In this document: one piece after another, positions 48,074 to 57,686 of the stretch
How positions within the stretch are numbered: the stretch's first letter is position 1
Layout: every line of letters starts with the position of its first letter
Origin: Sneathia sanguinegens
GTDB lineage: Bacteria; Fusobacteriota; Fusobacteriia; Fusobacteriales; Leptotrichiaceae
Direction: 5' to 3'
Assembly (NCBI RefSeq): GCF_001517935.1
Contig: NZ_LOQF01000006.1
Span: forward strand, 1 to 64,000
Length of the DNA stretch: 64,000 nucleotides
Program-made: the position numbers and the translations under genes
The notes under the pieces: generated by a model
The model's database searches: none
Told to the model about the DNA's origin: nothing
Seen by the model: the letters and a program-made list of their open reading frames with translations, nothing else

Positions 48074-50773
48074 CTATAGTAATCTATTATAGTGTTTGAA
48101 ATATTCCTTTTTTACTATTGTAGCTAATATCATGTAGATAATAATACAAGGTATTAAATATAGGAAATAATTAAGAGGTAAATCAATAAATCCTAGATAT
48201 TTACCAATTTCTGTAAAAGGAATAATTGTTAATAAAATAATTCCTGATAAAGTTAGTGTTGTAACTGGGAAAGAAGCCCTGCTTTGTATAAATGGTATTT
48301 TTATTGTTCTTATCATATGTATTACAAGACTTTGACTCCACATTGATTCAACAAACCAACCTGTTTGAAATAAAGCTATATAGCCTAATTTCATCATATT
48401 TAACTGTGTTCCTTGATAAACCTTTGCTAAATTGTGGAATAAAACTCCATGTGATATTACAAGTGGACAAAGTATAAAATACATAAATATATAGGTAGTA
48501 ATATCAAATATTGAACTTATAGGCCCTATCCATAACATAAAACTTTTAATAGATCCTGCTTCCCATTGACAAGGTTTATCAAGCAAATCATCATCTACAT
48601 TATCCCAAGGTATAGCTGTACATGACAAATCGTAAATTAAATTTAATATTATTAAATGTAAACTTTCCATTGGTAAAAATGGCAACATTGCTGATGCAAC
48701 TAATACAGATAACATATTACCAAAATTAGATGAAGCTGTAATTTTTATATACTTTATCATATTAGCATATGTTTTTCTTCCCTCAAGAATACCTTTTTCC
48801 AATACTCTCAAATCTTTTTCTAGTAATATTATATCTGCTGATTCTTTTGCAATATCTACTGCTGTATCAACTGATATTCCAATATCAGCCGCTTTCATAG
48901 CTGCAGCATCATTTATACCATCTCCTAAAAAGCCAACAACATGTCCATTTTCTCTTAACATACTAACTATTCTTGTCTTTTGTTCAGGGCTTAATTTTGC
49001 AAATACATCAGCTACTTCAACAGCAATTTTAAGTCTTTTATCATCCATTTGTTCAATTTCGCTACCCAAAAACATATTATTTATTTTTAAACCAACTTGT
49101 TTACAAACTGTTCTTGTAACAAGGTCATTATCTCCAGTCAAAACTTTTGTAGAAACCCCATGTTTTTTCAAAGCTTTTATTGCAGATTCTGTTGATTCCT
49201 TTGGTGGATCTAAAAATGCAAGATATCCAATTAATACCATATCAACTTCTTCAGTTAGTTTTCCTCTTTTTTTCTTTGCTAAAGCCAAAACACGAAAACC
49301 CTTTTCATTTAATTTATTTACTATATTTAATATTTTTTCTTTTAATTGTTCTGTAACTTCTTTAACTTCTTTATTATCTTCTACATATTTACAAATTGAT
49401 AACATTTCTTCTACGGCACCTTTAGTAACCATTTTAATTGTTCCAGTTTTCTTATTTTTTACTACAGTAGATAGTCTTCTTCTTTTAAAATCAAAGGGAA
49501 TTTCATCTATTTTTTCATAATTTTCAGACAAATCTTCTAAATTTTTATCCAAATTTTCTAATTCTTCAGTTTTTTTAATTATAGCTAAATCCATAAGATT
49601 TTTATAACCTGTTTGAAAGTAGCTATTTAAATATGCGTATCTTAGTACTCTAACATCATCTAAGCCATTTACATTGTAATAATATTGCAAAACAACCTTA
49701 TCCTGTGTTATAGTTCCTGTTTTATCAGTACATAAAATATCTATAGCTCCAAAATTTTGTATAGAATTTATATTTTTAACTATAGTATTTTTTTTGCTCA
49801 TAGATACAGCCCCTTTTGCAAGACTTGTTGTAACTATCATAGGTAACATTTCAGGTGTCAAACCGACAGCTATTGAAATTCCAAATAAAAAGGCAGATAT
49901 CCAATCTCCTTTAGTTATACCATTTATAATAAACACTAAAGGAACCATAAGTAACATAAATTTAATTAATAGCCAACTTACAGAGTTTACACCTTTTGTG
50001 AAGTTTGTTTCTACAGCTTCCTTTGCTACTGCACTTGCCATAGTACCAAATAAAGTATTATCTCCTACATTAATAACAACTGCAGTTGCTGATCCTGAAA
50101 TAACATTTGTTCCCATAAAAGCAATATTTGAATATTCCATTATACTCTTGGTTTCTTTATTAGTTTCTGAAATTTTTTCTATAGGTTCACTTTCCCCTGT
50201 TATGCTCGCCTGATTAATAAATAAGTCCTTAGCTTCTAATAATCTTAGATCTGCAGGTATCATATCTCCAGCTGACAAATGCACTATATCTCCAACTACC
50301 AATTCATCAAGTGGTATTTCTACCTTATTTTGTTCCTTTCTTGTTACTGTACAAGTAGTTGTAATCATAGATAATAACTTTTCAGCGGCATTCCCACTTC
50401 TTGATTCTTGTATAAATCTAAGCGTTCCTGATATTATTATAAGTATAATAATTATACTAACAGTATAGTAATTAAGATCTTGTTTATTACTTCCAAATAA
50501 ATTAAAATATGGAAATATTATATCAGTCATACTTGATACAAAGGCTATACATAATAGTATTGCTGTGAATGGATTAATAAAGGCTTCCAAAACTCTTTTT
50601 ACAACAGATTTTTTCTTTTCTTTTGTTACCTTGTTAATTCCATTTAAATTTCTACTTTTTTCTACACCCTCTTGTGTTAAACCAGCAAGCACTGTTTTTA
50701 GGCTATTTAATGTTTCAATTATTGAGTGTGTTGCACAAAAATGTACTCTTTCACTATTAGTCTTCTTTTCCAT
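48074..50773 (-). CDS. mgtA: Mg2+-importing P-type ATPase (MgtA/MgtB family)
   Basis: P3B-type ATPase for Mg2+ influx across the inner membrane. N-terminal cytosolic part (1-65), ten helices, the actuator motif ITGESEPIE (near 192), the phosphorylation site CTDKTGTIT (Asp near 348), nucleotide-domain segment VTKGAVEEM, hinge [29 protein letters not shown], and the C-terminal [38 protein letters not shown] typical of MgtA/MgtB. At 899 residues it is full length. Its ribosome site is a run AAAAGGGGGGAT. It has its own promoter candidate, downstream of a receiver-less regulator and a second pump. Confidence 0.95.
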   Translation of the reverse strand: MEKKTNSERVHFCATHSIIETLNSLKTVLAGLTQEGVEKSRNLNGINKVTKEKKKSVVKRVLEAFINPFTAILLCIAFVSSMTDIIFPYFNLFGSNKQDLNYYTVSIIIILIIISGTLRFIQESRSGNAAEKLLSMITTTCTVTRKEQNKVEIPLDELVVGDIVHLSAGDMIPADLRLLEAKDLFINQASITGESEPIEKISETNKETKSIMEYSNIAFMGTNVISGSATAVVINVGDNTLFGTMASAVAKEAVETNFTKGVNSVSWLLIKFMLLMVPLVFIINGITKGDWISAFLFGISIAVGLTPEMLPMIVTTSLAKGAVSMSKKNTIVKNINSIQNFGAIDILCTDKTGTITQDKVVLQYYYNVNGLDDVRVLRYAYLNSYFQTGYKNLMDLAIIKKTEELENLDKNLEDLSENYEKIDEIPFDFKRRRLSTVVKNKKTGTIKMVTKGAVEEMLSICKYVEDNKEVKEVTEQLKEKILNIVNKLNEKGFRVLALAKKKRGKLTEEVDMVLIGYLAFLDPPKESTESAIKALKKHGVSTKVLTGDNDLVTRTVCKQVGLKINNMFLGSEIEQMDDKRLKIAVEVADVFAKLSPEQKTRIVSMLRENGHVVGFLGDGINDAAAMKAADIGISVDTAVDIAKESADIILLEKDLRVLEKGILEGRKTYANMIKYIKITASSNFGNMLSVLVASAMLPFLPMESLHLIILNLIYDLSCTAIPWDNVDDDLLDKPCQWEAGSIKSFMLWIGPISSIFDITTYIFMYFILCPLVISHGVLFHNLAKVYQGTQLNMMKLGYIALFQTGWFVESMWSQSLVIHMIRTIKIPFIQSRASFPVTTLTLSGIILLTIIPFTEIGKYLGFIDLPLNYFLYLIPCIIIYMILATIVKKEYFKHYNRLL

Positions 50774-50793
50774 CTTTATCCCCCCTTTTTTCT

Positions 50794-50822
50794 ATTACAC
50801 TATTATTGTACAAAAAAAGCAA
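50794..50822 (-). promoter_or_regulatory. Candidate promoter of the full-length mgtA gene
   Basis: Minus strand TTGCTT (50817-50822), 17 bases, TGTAAT (50794-50799), about 20 bases before the start codon. The -35 coincides with the base of the upstream terminator stem. No long leader is present, so a classic Mg2+-sensing leader RNA is unlikely. Confidence 0.5.
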
Positions 50823-50849
50823 GAAATAAAGTATGGCTAAATTCTTGCT
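50818..50849 (-). terminator. Terminator after the winged-helix gene
   Basis: AGCAAGAA / TTCTTGCT (50818-50825 and 50842-50849) with a 16-base loop followed by a T run on the minus strand. Confidence 0.6.
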
Positions 50850-50855
50850 ATTTTC

Positions 50856-51323
50856 TTACTTTTCATTAAATTTGTAGCCTATCCCCCAAATAGTTAAAAT
50901 ATATTCAGGGTTATCTGGATTATCTTCTATTTTCTTTCTTATTTTTCGTATAAATGCCATTATATTACTATCATCCATTAAATAATCTTCATCCCAAACT
51001 GCTGTATATATTTGTTCTTTTGTAAAAACTTCTCCTCTATTTTTAGCTAGGAATAATAGTATGTCAAATTCCTTAGGTGTCAAAAATATTTCTTTATCTT
51101 TTTTTAATATTTTTCTTGCAATAGGATAAATGAATAAATCATGTATTTTAATTACACCATTATTCTTTTTTTCACCATCTTTTTTTTCAATAACCAACAT
51201 TTGTACATCTTCATTTAATAAGTCTTTTAAAGCTTCTATTAATGTATTCGTATTTTTACATTCTTGAATTATTTTTTCTATAGTTAGACTATCTAATATT
51301 AAATGTTCTATACTTTTTTTCAT
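50856..51323 (-). CDS. OmpR/PhoB-type winged-helix regulator lacking a receiver domain
   Basis: Residues about 58-155 are a clear OmpR/PhoB-type winged helix (IFLTPKEFDILLFLAKNRGEVFTKEQIYTAVW, then DSNIMAFIRKIRKKIEDNPDNPEYILTIWGIGYKF). The first 55 residues are not a receiver: they are short, helical, and lack the Asp phosphorylation pocket. At 155 residues this is a stand-alone DNA-binding half of a response regulator, with no sensor kinase nearby. It starts 8 bases after the stop of the second Mg2+ pump, with AGGAGG. Genome position between two pumps suggests control of Mg2+ uptake. Its signal and partner are unknown. Confidence 0.88.
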   Translation of the reverse strand: MKKSIEHLILDSLTIEKIIQECKNTNTLIEALKDLLNEDVQMLVIEKKDGEKKNNGVIKIHDLFIYPIARKILKKDKEIFLTPKEFDILLFLAKNRGEVFTKEQIYTAVWDEDYLMDDSNIMAFIRKIRKKIEDNPDNPEYILTIWGIGYKFNEK

Positions 51324-51331
51324 AAGTCCTC

Positions 51332-53698
51332 CTATAATAGCTTCTTATATTTTCTTACATAAAAGATTTTAAATATGGTTATTAAAATCATATATGATAA
51401 AACAATTACTGCCAAGAAAATATAGTAAATAAGTGGTAATGTTGTAAATCCTATTAGATTTCCTAAAGGACTTATAGTTAATAAACTTAGTAATATTAAC
51501 CCACTTATAGTTGTAAACATTGCTAATTTTGATGGCTTACTTTGAATAAATGGTATTTTTTCTGTTCTTAAAAGATGAAGTATTAAAACTTGAGTCCATA
51601 ATGTTTCTAAAAACCACCCTGTTTGACAAATACTTACAATTTGTTTATAATCAGATCCTGCCACACTTGGTGCTAATATTTTGTATAAGAAGAAAAAAGT
51701 TATTATATCAAATATCAAACTTAAAGGCCCAAAATATATCATAAATCTTTCTAAAGTTTTACCTGACCATTCTAGTGGTCTTTTTATTAGTTCTTTATCT
51801 ACATTATCCCAAGGTAAAATTAAACATAAAATATCATATAATGTATTAACTAAAAGAATTTGTACAGAAGTTATAGGATAAAATGGTAAAAATATACTAG
51901 CACAAACTATAGCACAAATATTTCCAAAATTAGATGATGCTGTTATCTTAATATATTTAACCATATTTACAAAGGCTTTTCTTCCTTCTATTATGCTATC
52001 TTCTAATATATTTAAATCTTTTTTTAATAAAACAATATCAGCACTATCTTTTAGAGCAGTTACTGCATTATCAACAGATATACTTACATTTGCCTTCAAT
52101 TGAGCTGGTAAATCATTCATACCATCTCCTAAAAATCCTACAAAATGTCCATTTTTTTGTAAAATTTCTACTATTTTTGCCTTATGTTTAGGACTTAATT
52201 CTACAAAAATATTAGTGGCTTCTATTGTAGTATATACATCATCACCCTCTAACTTATCTATCTGTTCGCCGGTTAGTACCTTATTACATTTTATACCTAT
52301 TCTTTTACAGACTGCTAAAGTTGTTCCCTTATTATCACCAGTTAATATTCTAATATCTATATTTAAATTATTTAATTTTGATATAGAGCTAATAGCACTG
52401 CTCTTTGGTGCATCAAAGAAAGAAATATATCCTAATAATATGTAATCATCATTATCATCTATATATGATTTTTTAGTTTTTTTATAGCAAATCGCTAGAA
52501 CTTTCATTCCTTCTTCAGTCATTTCATCTACTATACTTTTTACACTTTCTTGCTTATTATCTTCAATTTTAATTACTTTTCCTCTATATTCTATATATGA
52601 GCATTTTTTTAATATTTCCTTATATGCTCCCTTTAGTATTATTAAATCATTTACCTGAACACTAGCATATTTTTTTTCATTATTAAAGGGTATTTCATCA
52701 ATTTTATTATACTCATTAACTAAATTTTTAAAATATTCATTTTCATAATTTAAAATTGCCCTATCCAAATGATTTTTTGCACCTGTATGATAATAGCTAT
52801 TTATATATGCAAAATCTAGTACTTTTTGTGATTCATTACCTAAAACATCTAAGTAATACTCTAGTATAACTTCATCTTTTGTTAAAGTCCCAGTTTTATC
52901 TACACACAATACATCTACACTCCCTAGAGCCTGCATTGCATTTATATTTTTAACTATAGTTTTTTTCTTATACAAGCTACTACTTGCCTTCGCTAAACAT
53001 GCAGATATTACCATAGGAAGTAATTCTGGTGTTAGTCCTATAGCTACCGATAAAGAAAATACAAATGCTTTTAGCCAAAGTCCCTTAGTTATACCTAAAA
53101 TAAGGAATACAATGGGAAGTAATATTGCCATAAATTTTACTAATACTATAGAAATTGATTTTGCACCCTCATCGAAGCGTCTTTTTTTCACAACATTATT
53201 AATAGCTAAATTACCATATACTGTAGATTTTCCTAAGGCTATAACCTCTCCTAGTGCCTTACCTCCAACTACATTAGTCCCAAAAAAAGCCAAGGCCGTA
53301 GCCTTTTTTTCTACTATTCCACTTTCACCAGTTATAACGGACTGAGACACAAAAAAGTCTGATGTCTTCAATAATTTTACATCAGCAGGTATTCTTTCTC
53401 CTGCTTCTAATAGGATTTTATCACCCAATTTTAATTGGTCTGAACTTATTTCTATAATTTTATCATCTTTTAATATTTTAACCTTTGTATTAACTAATTT
53501 TAATAATTTATCTACTATTATTTTTGCCCTTATTTCTTGAGTAAAATGTATTAACCCGCTTAATAATATTACTAAGAATAAGAAAATTTTTTGTGTTAAT
53601 GATGAAAGTAGAGCCAAACAAAAAAGTATAGTTGAAAATGGAGTTACAAAAGATCTGAAAATATATGATGAAAGCCTTTTATTTACATTTTTTTTCAT
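51332..53698 (-). CDS. Second Mg2+ P-type ATPase, shortened N-terminus
   Basis: Paralogue of the downstream pump; both align over the actuator (ITGESGIVEKK), phosphorylation site CVDKTGTLTKDE (Asp near 265), LTGDNKGTT, GDGMNDLPAQLKANVSISVD and the C-terminal ILPWDNVDKELIKRPLEWSGKTLERFMIYFGPLSLIFDI. It lacks the roughly 60-residue cytosolic lead, beginning near the first membrane helix, and several loops are shorter: 788 versus 899 residues. In place of the DAAAM found in its paralogue (and typical of P3 pumps) it has DLPAQ. Mg2+ specificity is therefore less sure than for the full-length protein. It follows folA after 2 bases; GGAG precedes the ATG. Confidence 0.9.
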   Translation of the reverse strand: MKKNVNKRLSSYIFRSFVTPFSTILFCLALLSSLTQKIFLFLVILLSGLIHFTQEIRAKIIVDKLLKLVNTKVKILKDDKIIEISSDQLKLGDKILLEAGERIPADVKLLKTSDFFVSQSVITGESGIVEKKATALAFFGTNVVGGKALGEVIALGKSTVYGNLAINNVVKKRRFDEGAKSISIVLVKFMAILLPIVFLILGITKGLWLKAFVFSLSVAIGLTPELLPMVISACLAKASSSLYKKKTIVKNINAMQALGSVDVLCVDKTGTLTKDEVILEYYLDVLGNESQKVLDFAYINSYYHTGAKNHLDRAILNYENEYFKNLVNEYNKIDEIPFNNEKKYASVQVNDLIILKGAYKEILKKCSYIEYRGKVIKIEDNKQESVKSIVDEMTEEGMKVLAICYKKTKKSYIDDNDDYILLGYISFFDAPKSSAISSISKLNNLNIDIRILTGDNKGTTLAVCKRIGIKCNKVLTGEQIDKLEGDDVYTTIEATNIFVELSPKHKAKIVEILQKNGHFVGFLGDGMNDLPAQLKANVSISVDNAVTALKDSADIVLLKKDLNILEDSIIEGRKAFVNMVKYIKITASSNFGNICAIVCASIFLPFYPITSVQILLVNTLYDILCLILPWDNVDKELIKRPLEWSGKTLERFMIYFGPLSLIFDIITFFFLYKILAPSVAGSDYKQIVSICQTGWFLETLWTQVLILHLLRTEKIPFIQSKPSKLAMFTTISGLILLSLLTISPLGNLIGFTTLPLIYYIFLAVIVLSYMILITIFKIFYVRKYKKLL

Positions 53699-53700
53699 AA

Positions 53701-54153
53701 TTACTCCATTTTTTCATATACTCTATATTCAAAGCCTTCTTTAGCTTCACTATACTTTAATTTAAAACTTTTTTCAAAAGCTGGAAAAAAAGTATCTGCA
53801 TCTTTAAATTCTTTATCAATATAACTTATATGTAACTCAGTTACATATTTAAGAGTTTGTTCATAAATACTTTGACCTCCAATAATATATGCATCATTAT
53901 TTTCCTTCAAGCATTTTTCTAAATTATTATATACTTCTACACCATCAATATTTAAAACCTTATCACAAAGTACAATATTTTTTCTATTTGGTAAAGGTCT
54001 TCCTATACTTAAATAGGTATTATATCCCATAATAACCGTTGAATTTTTTGTTAAATTTTTAAAATGTTTTAAATCTTCCGGCAAATGCCATAGTAGTTTA
54101 TTATCTTTTCCTATTTCTCTATTTTTACCTATTGCCACTATTATTTTAAGCAT
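53701..54153 (-). CDS. folA: Dihydrofolate reductase
   Basis: NADPH-dependent reduction of dihydrofolate. The 150-residue chain starts MLKIIVAIGKNREIGKDNKLLWHLPEDLKHFKNLT, giving the Trp and catalytic Glu of the LPEDL segment, followed by TVIMGYNTYLSIGRPLPNRKNIVL (NADPH-binding) and DAYIIGGQSIYEQTL. All family motifs are in place; the length is short but complete. The ATG overlaps the end of the chromate-transporter half by eight bases. I see no thyA in the neighbourhood, the usual partner. Confidence 0.96.
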   Translation of the reverse strand: MLKIIVAIGKNREIGKDNKLLWHLPEDLKHFKNLTKNSTVIMGYNTYLSIGRPLPNRKNIVLCDKVLNIDGVEVYNNLEKCLKENNDAYIIGGQSIYEQTLKYVTELHISYIDKEFKDADTFFPAFEKSFKLKYSEAKEGFEYRVYEKME

Positions 54154-54679
54154 GTATCAACACTCCTAAAAATCCTATAATTCCTGAAACTATTATTAAT
54201 TTTATTAAATCTACACCCTTATAATACAAAATCAACCCTAGTGTAAATACTCCTATACTAATATAATTCACATTAGCCATAACAACTGATTTTACAAGAT
54301 CTATACTTGTTACTGCAATCAAAGCAACTATTGTTATAGATATACCATTTAGCATATATTTTATATATTTATTATCTGTACCTATCAATTTTAAAAATAT
54401 AGTTAATATTATTATTTGTGGTGTTACAACACCTAAAGTTGCTATGATAGCTCCTGGTAATTTTGCTATGGTAATACCTACAAAGGTTGCTGAATTAATA
54501 GCTATAGGTCCTGGTGTCATTTGTGAAATTGATACTATATCTAGCATTGTTTTTGCATTTATCCATGCATATTTATCTACTATAAATTCTTGTATTAATG
54601 GAAGAGCTGCATAACCACCTCCGAAAGCAAATAAGCCTATTTCAAAAAAAACAAAATATAGTTGTAGATATATTAACAT
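54146..54679 (-). CDS. Chromate transporter half-protein (CHR family), second
   Basis: One CHR domain of 177 residues: FFEIGLFAFGGGYAALPLIQEF at the start with the FGGGYAALPLI signature, then SQMTPGPIAINSATFVG, six hydrophobic segments. Short CHR proteins work as pairs, and the adjacent gene encodes the other half (stop and start overlap by 7 bases). In Bacillus such pairs export chromate; in anaerobic hosts the natural substrate may be sulfate-like or unknown. Confidence 0.9.
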   Translation of the reverse strand: MLIYLQLYFVFFEIGLFAFGGGYAALPLIQEFIVDKYAWINAKTMLDIVSISQMTPGPIAINSATFVGITIAKLPGAIIATLGVVTPQIIILTIFLKLIGTDNKYIKYMLNGISITIVALIAVTSIDLVKSVVMANVNYISIGVFTLGLILYYKGVDLIKLIIVSGIIGFLGVLIHA

Positions 54680-55224
54680 CTTCTAATCCCTTCTATTAAA
54701 CCAATTACTGCTGATATTATCAGAAGTATTGCTAATTTAATCTTAAAAAAATAGCTTGCTATAAACATTATTATCAAAAGTGGTATAAATTTATATTCTA
54801 TTTTTTTTATCATTTTTATTACTGTAATTACAAGTATAGCACTAACCATAGCACCTACTGCCTGAAGTATAGCTTTAATATATATGTTAGTTATGAAGCT
54901 ATGATAGGCTATAGAAATCACAGAAATAATTACAAGGCAAGGTAAAACAGAAGCTAATACTGCTATAATACCTCCTAATATGCCTCTTAATTTATATCCT
55001 ACTAAATATGAAGTAGATATGGCTAAGGCTCCTGGAACACTAGCTGATAAAGATACACAACTCATCATATCTTCTTCACTCATTACTTTTAAATTTTCTA
55101 CAAATTCTTGTTTTATAATTGGAACTATGGTGTAACCTCCACCAAAGGTAAAGGTATTTATCTTAAGTAGGCTTATAAATATCTTCCCTAATGAAATCTT
55201 ATTGACCTGTGTTAATTTTTTCAA
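54673..55224 (-). CDS. Chromate transporter half-protein (CHR family), first
   Basis: A 183-residue CHR domain with KINTFTFGGGYTIVPIIKQEF and SASVPGALAISTSYLVG, matching the partner encoded next. Opposite membrane orientation of the two halves is expected for paired short CHR proteins. The only canonical start is a TTG at 55222-55224, 26 bases inside rmuC. An unusual ATT or ATA start closer to the conserved core cannot be excluded, because no clear ribosome site supports the TTG. Confidence 0.88.
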   Translation of the reverse strand: MKKLTQVNKISLGKIFISLLKINTFTFGGGYTIVPIIKQEFVENLKVMSEEDMMSCVSLSASVPGALAISTSYLVGYKLRGILGGIIAVLASVLPCLVIISVISIAYHSFITNIYIKAILQAVGAMVSAILVITVIKMIKKIEYKFIPLLIIMFIASYFFKIKLAILLIISAVIGLIEGIRRC

Positions 55225-56527
55225 ATTTATCTCCTATTTTTTTACTTGTTATACTTATTTCCTTTATATCTTTTTCAATTTTTGAAAAATCTTTTAATAA
55301 TTCATCCCAACGCTTCTTATATCTTTCAAAATCTGGTGCTAATTTTTTTAAATCTTGGTATAAATTTTCTGCATTTTCACTTTTTTCTATATGTATCACC
55401 GACAATTGTATAGTTGTTGCTATAGCCATAAGTGTTGTTGGTCCTGCTATCCATACCTTATTATCATATGATAAATTTATTATTTCTGGACAACTTGACA
55501 AAATGTATATATATACTGCCTCTGAAGGTATAAACATAATTGCTTGTTTCAAACCTTGAGTAACAACATATTTTATAGATATATCTTTTATATGTTTTTT
55601 CACATCATCTATAAAATCTTTTTTTGCATCTTGACCTTCTTGTATACGATTAAAATTTTCTAATGGAAATTTTGAATCTATAGGTAGTAAACCTAAGGGT
55701 TCTTTAGAAAAGATAATTGCATCTACTATCTTTTTTTCTTTCATTTCATATTGCAAATCATACAATTTTCCTTTTTCACCAAAGATATTAAATAAAATTT
55801 GTGAAAGCTGTACTTCTCCAAAATTACCTCTTAATTTTTTATCTGTTAAGACTCTTTGTAAGTCTAGTATATTTTGTGATAACTTATCTATATTTTTTTG
55901 TGCTTCATCAATTTTAGATAAACGTTCCAAAACTGAAGCAAAGGTTTCATTTGATTTTTTAAAGCCTTCTTTCAAACTTTCTTCTAATTTTAAACTAACT
56001 ATTTCTTTAAAATTATTTATACTATCCTTAGTATTTTTATCTAATTTGTTGCTTTGTTCTAATTTATCTTCAACTTTTTTTAGAAGCAAATCAATATTTT
56101 TATAAATTTCATTTTTTATTTCTTCCTTAAAAGTTACTATATTTTTTGAATTAATATCCATTTTTTCTATATTTTTACTTATTAATTCATCAATATTTTT
56201 ATGCATAGCTTCTTTAAAATTAGACATATTCTTCACTATATCAAGCCCTATAGTATTTGAATCTTTTAATTTTTCTTCTAATTTTTTTGTTAAATTATCC
56301 ATATTATTATCTATAGTTTCTCTCGCATTGTCCTTGAATATATTAAGCTCTTCCATAATCTCTTTTTTATTATCAAAAAGATTTTTAATTAGACCTTCCT
56401 TCATTTCATTATTTTTATCTACTATTTTTTCAGTTATTTCATATTTTAAGTTTTTATTTCTACTAAGATATATTAAATATGCTAAAAGAATAATTATTAT
56501 TCCAAGCATAAGACTAATTATTAACAT
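55199..56527 (-). CDS. rmuC: RmuC family DNA recombination protein
   Basis: RmuC proteins limit inversions and recombination at repeats; members have an N-terminal membrane helix, long coiled coil and a PD-(D/E)XK-type nuclease-like domain. Here residues 2-22 (IISLMLGIIIILLAYLIYLSR) form the helix, about 30-220 coiled coil, and the C-terminal domain (about 225-400) includes LRGNFGEVQLSQIL, DAIIFS, PIDSKFPLENF and AIMFIPSEAVYIYI. Length 442 is standard. AAGGAG stands before the ATG. It overlaps the yihY 3' end by 14 bases. Its repeat-related role is of interest here given the repetitive adhesin genes. Confidence 0.93.
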   Translation of the reverse strand: MLIISLMLGIIIILLAYLIYLSRNKNLKYEITEKIVDKNNEMKEGLIKNLFDNKKEIMEELNIFKDNARETIDNNMDNLTKKLEEKLKDSNTIGLDIVKNMSNFKEAMHKNIDELISKNIEKMDINSKNIVTFKEEIKNEIYKNIDLLLKKVEDKLEQSNKLDKNTKDSINNFKEIVSLKLEESLKEGFKKSNETFASVLERLSKIDEAQKNIDKLSQNILDLQRVLTDKKLRGNFGEVQLSQILFNIFGEKGKLYDLQYEMKEKKIVDAIIFSKEPLGLLPIDSKFPLENFNRIQEGQDAKKDFIDDVKKHIKDISIKYVVTQGLKQAIMFIPSEAVYIYILSSCPEIINLSYDNKVWIAGPTTLMAIATTIQLSVIHIEKSENAENLYQDLKKLAPDFERYKKRWDELLKDFSKIEKDIKEISITSKKIGDKFEKINTGQ

Positions 56528-57686
56528 CTTTCTCCTTCCATATATCTTTTATTAAGGTATCAATTGGATATTTATGATAAAGTTGGATATTTGTAAGAGT
56601 TTTAGAATCTTTTTTTTCAAATTTTTCTAACACATCTTTTATACATATATTTTCAGGATTAATATTTACCTGATAATATATTGTTCTTTTTTCTAATTTT
56701 ACTAAATAGCCCATACTTTCTAAGCAATTAAGTGTTTGTAAAATTAATTGCATATTTATATCTAACTTTTTACTTATTTCTTTAACAGAATAAGGATTCT
56801 TATTTTCAAAAAATCTATTAACTATCAAAGCATATACTTGGATACAAAGACTTTTTTTGCTTAATATATTTATCTTATTTTCAAAACTGAAAGAATCACT
56901 ATCTAAAATATATGTCAACTGTACACCTGTTAAAATTATTATCCACAAATATCTAACCCAAACTAGAAATAAGGGAACAAAAGCTAAACTTCCATATATT
57001 GCATTATACTTTGATATACTTTTTTGTATAAAACTATAGAAATTATTTATGAATAATAAAGTAAGTATCACAATAGCTGCAGAAATAAAGGCATTTTTTA
57101 TGCTAACATAGGTATTTGGTACTGCATAATAAATAAAGGTAAGGATAAGAACCATAAATAAAATTTTTAATATGTTCATTATAACTATAGTTAATCTTCC
57201 AACATAACTAATAGACGATAATAATTCTAATATTTTATCATTTGTTCCTATGATTAGTAATAGAAATATTGGAATAACAAAAATTATTGCTATATAATTT
57301 ATAATCCTTCTTGATAAATTTCTATTTGTCTTTACTTGCCAAATCATATTTATTGATTGTTCTAGTATCATAAGAAGATTTATAACAGACCAAATTATAA
57401 CAACCAATCCAACTACAGACAAAATATTAGAATTAAGAGATTTTATCAACCTCTGAGCAACTAGAAAAATATAATTCAATTGAACTTCTGAACTCGGTAT
57501 ATATTCTCTAATTTTTCCTATTAATATTACATCAAGACCAAAACCCTTTGATAAACCTAATATAATAGCCATCAAGGGGAAAATTGATAAAAAAGAGACA
57601 TAGGTCAGATTAGTAGCTAAATCACCTATTCTAGTACTTATAAAATTCCTAGCCAAACTTTTTAAAATCTTTTTTAATTTATTCAT
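56514..57686 (-). CDS. YihY/BrkB-family membrane protein with C-terminal winged helix
   Basis: Six hydrophobic segments in residues 20-270 with family features: TYVSFLSIFPLMAIILGLSKGFG, the VVGLVVIIWSVINLLMILEQSINMIW helix, and NAIYGSLAFVPLFLVWVRYLWIIILTGVQLTYI. The last 120 residues form a soluble domain with PYSVKEISKKLDINMQLILQTLNCLESMGYLVK, which is a winged helix-turn-helix pattern (about 298-345). Such tails occur in several YihY proteins. Function of the family is not settled. The ATG overlaps the thiI stop by eight bases and lacks a nearby site, so translation is probably coupled. Confidence 0.88.
   Translation of the reverse strand: MNKLKKILKSLARNFISTRIGDLATNLTYVSFLSIFPLMAIILGLSKGFGLDVILIGKIREYIPSSEVQLNYIFLVAQRLIKSLNSNILSVVGLVVIIWSVINLLMILEQSINMIWQVKTNRNLSRRIINYIAIIFVIPIFLLLIIGTNDKILELLSSISYVGRLTIVIMNILKILFMVLILTFIYYAVPNTYVSIKNAFISAAIVILTLLFINNFYSFIQKSISKYNAIYGSLAFVPLFLVWVRYLWIIILTGVQLTYILDSDSFSFENKINILSKKSLCIQVYALIVNRFFENKNPYSVKEISKKLDINMQLILQTLNCLESMGYLVKLEKRTIYYQVNINPENICIKDVLEKFEKKDSKTLTNIQLYHKYPIDTLIKDIWKEKDVNN

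Noticed and set aside
50774-50855. Mg2+ riboswitch or leader peptide before mgtA
   Set aside because: The leader is only about 20 bases after the predicted start site and holds a terminator of the upstream gene, too short for a known M-box or mgtL-type element.
54146-55224. Frameshift in a single chromate transporter gene
   Set aside because: Each half has a full CHR signature and they overlap by a few bases; paired short CHR genes are a normal arrangement.
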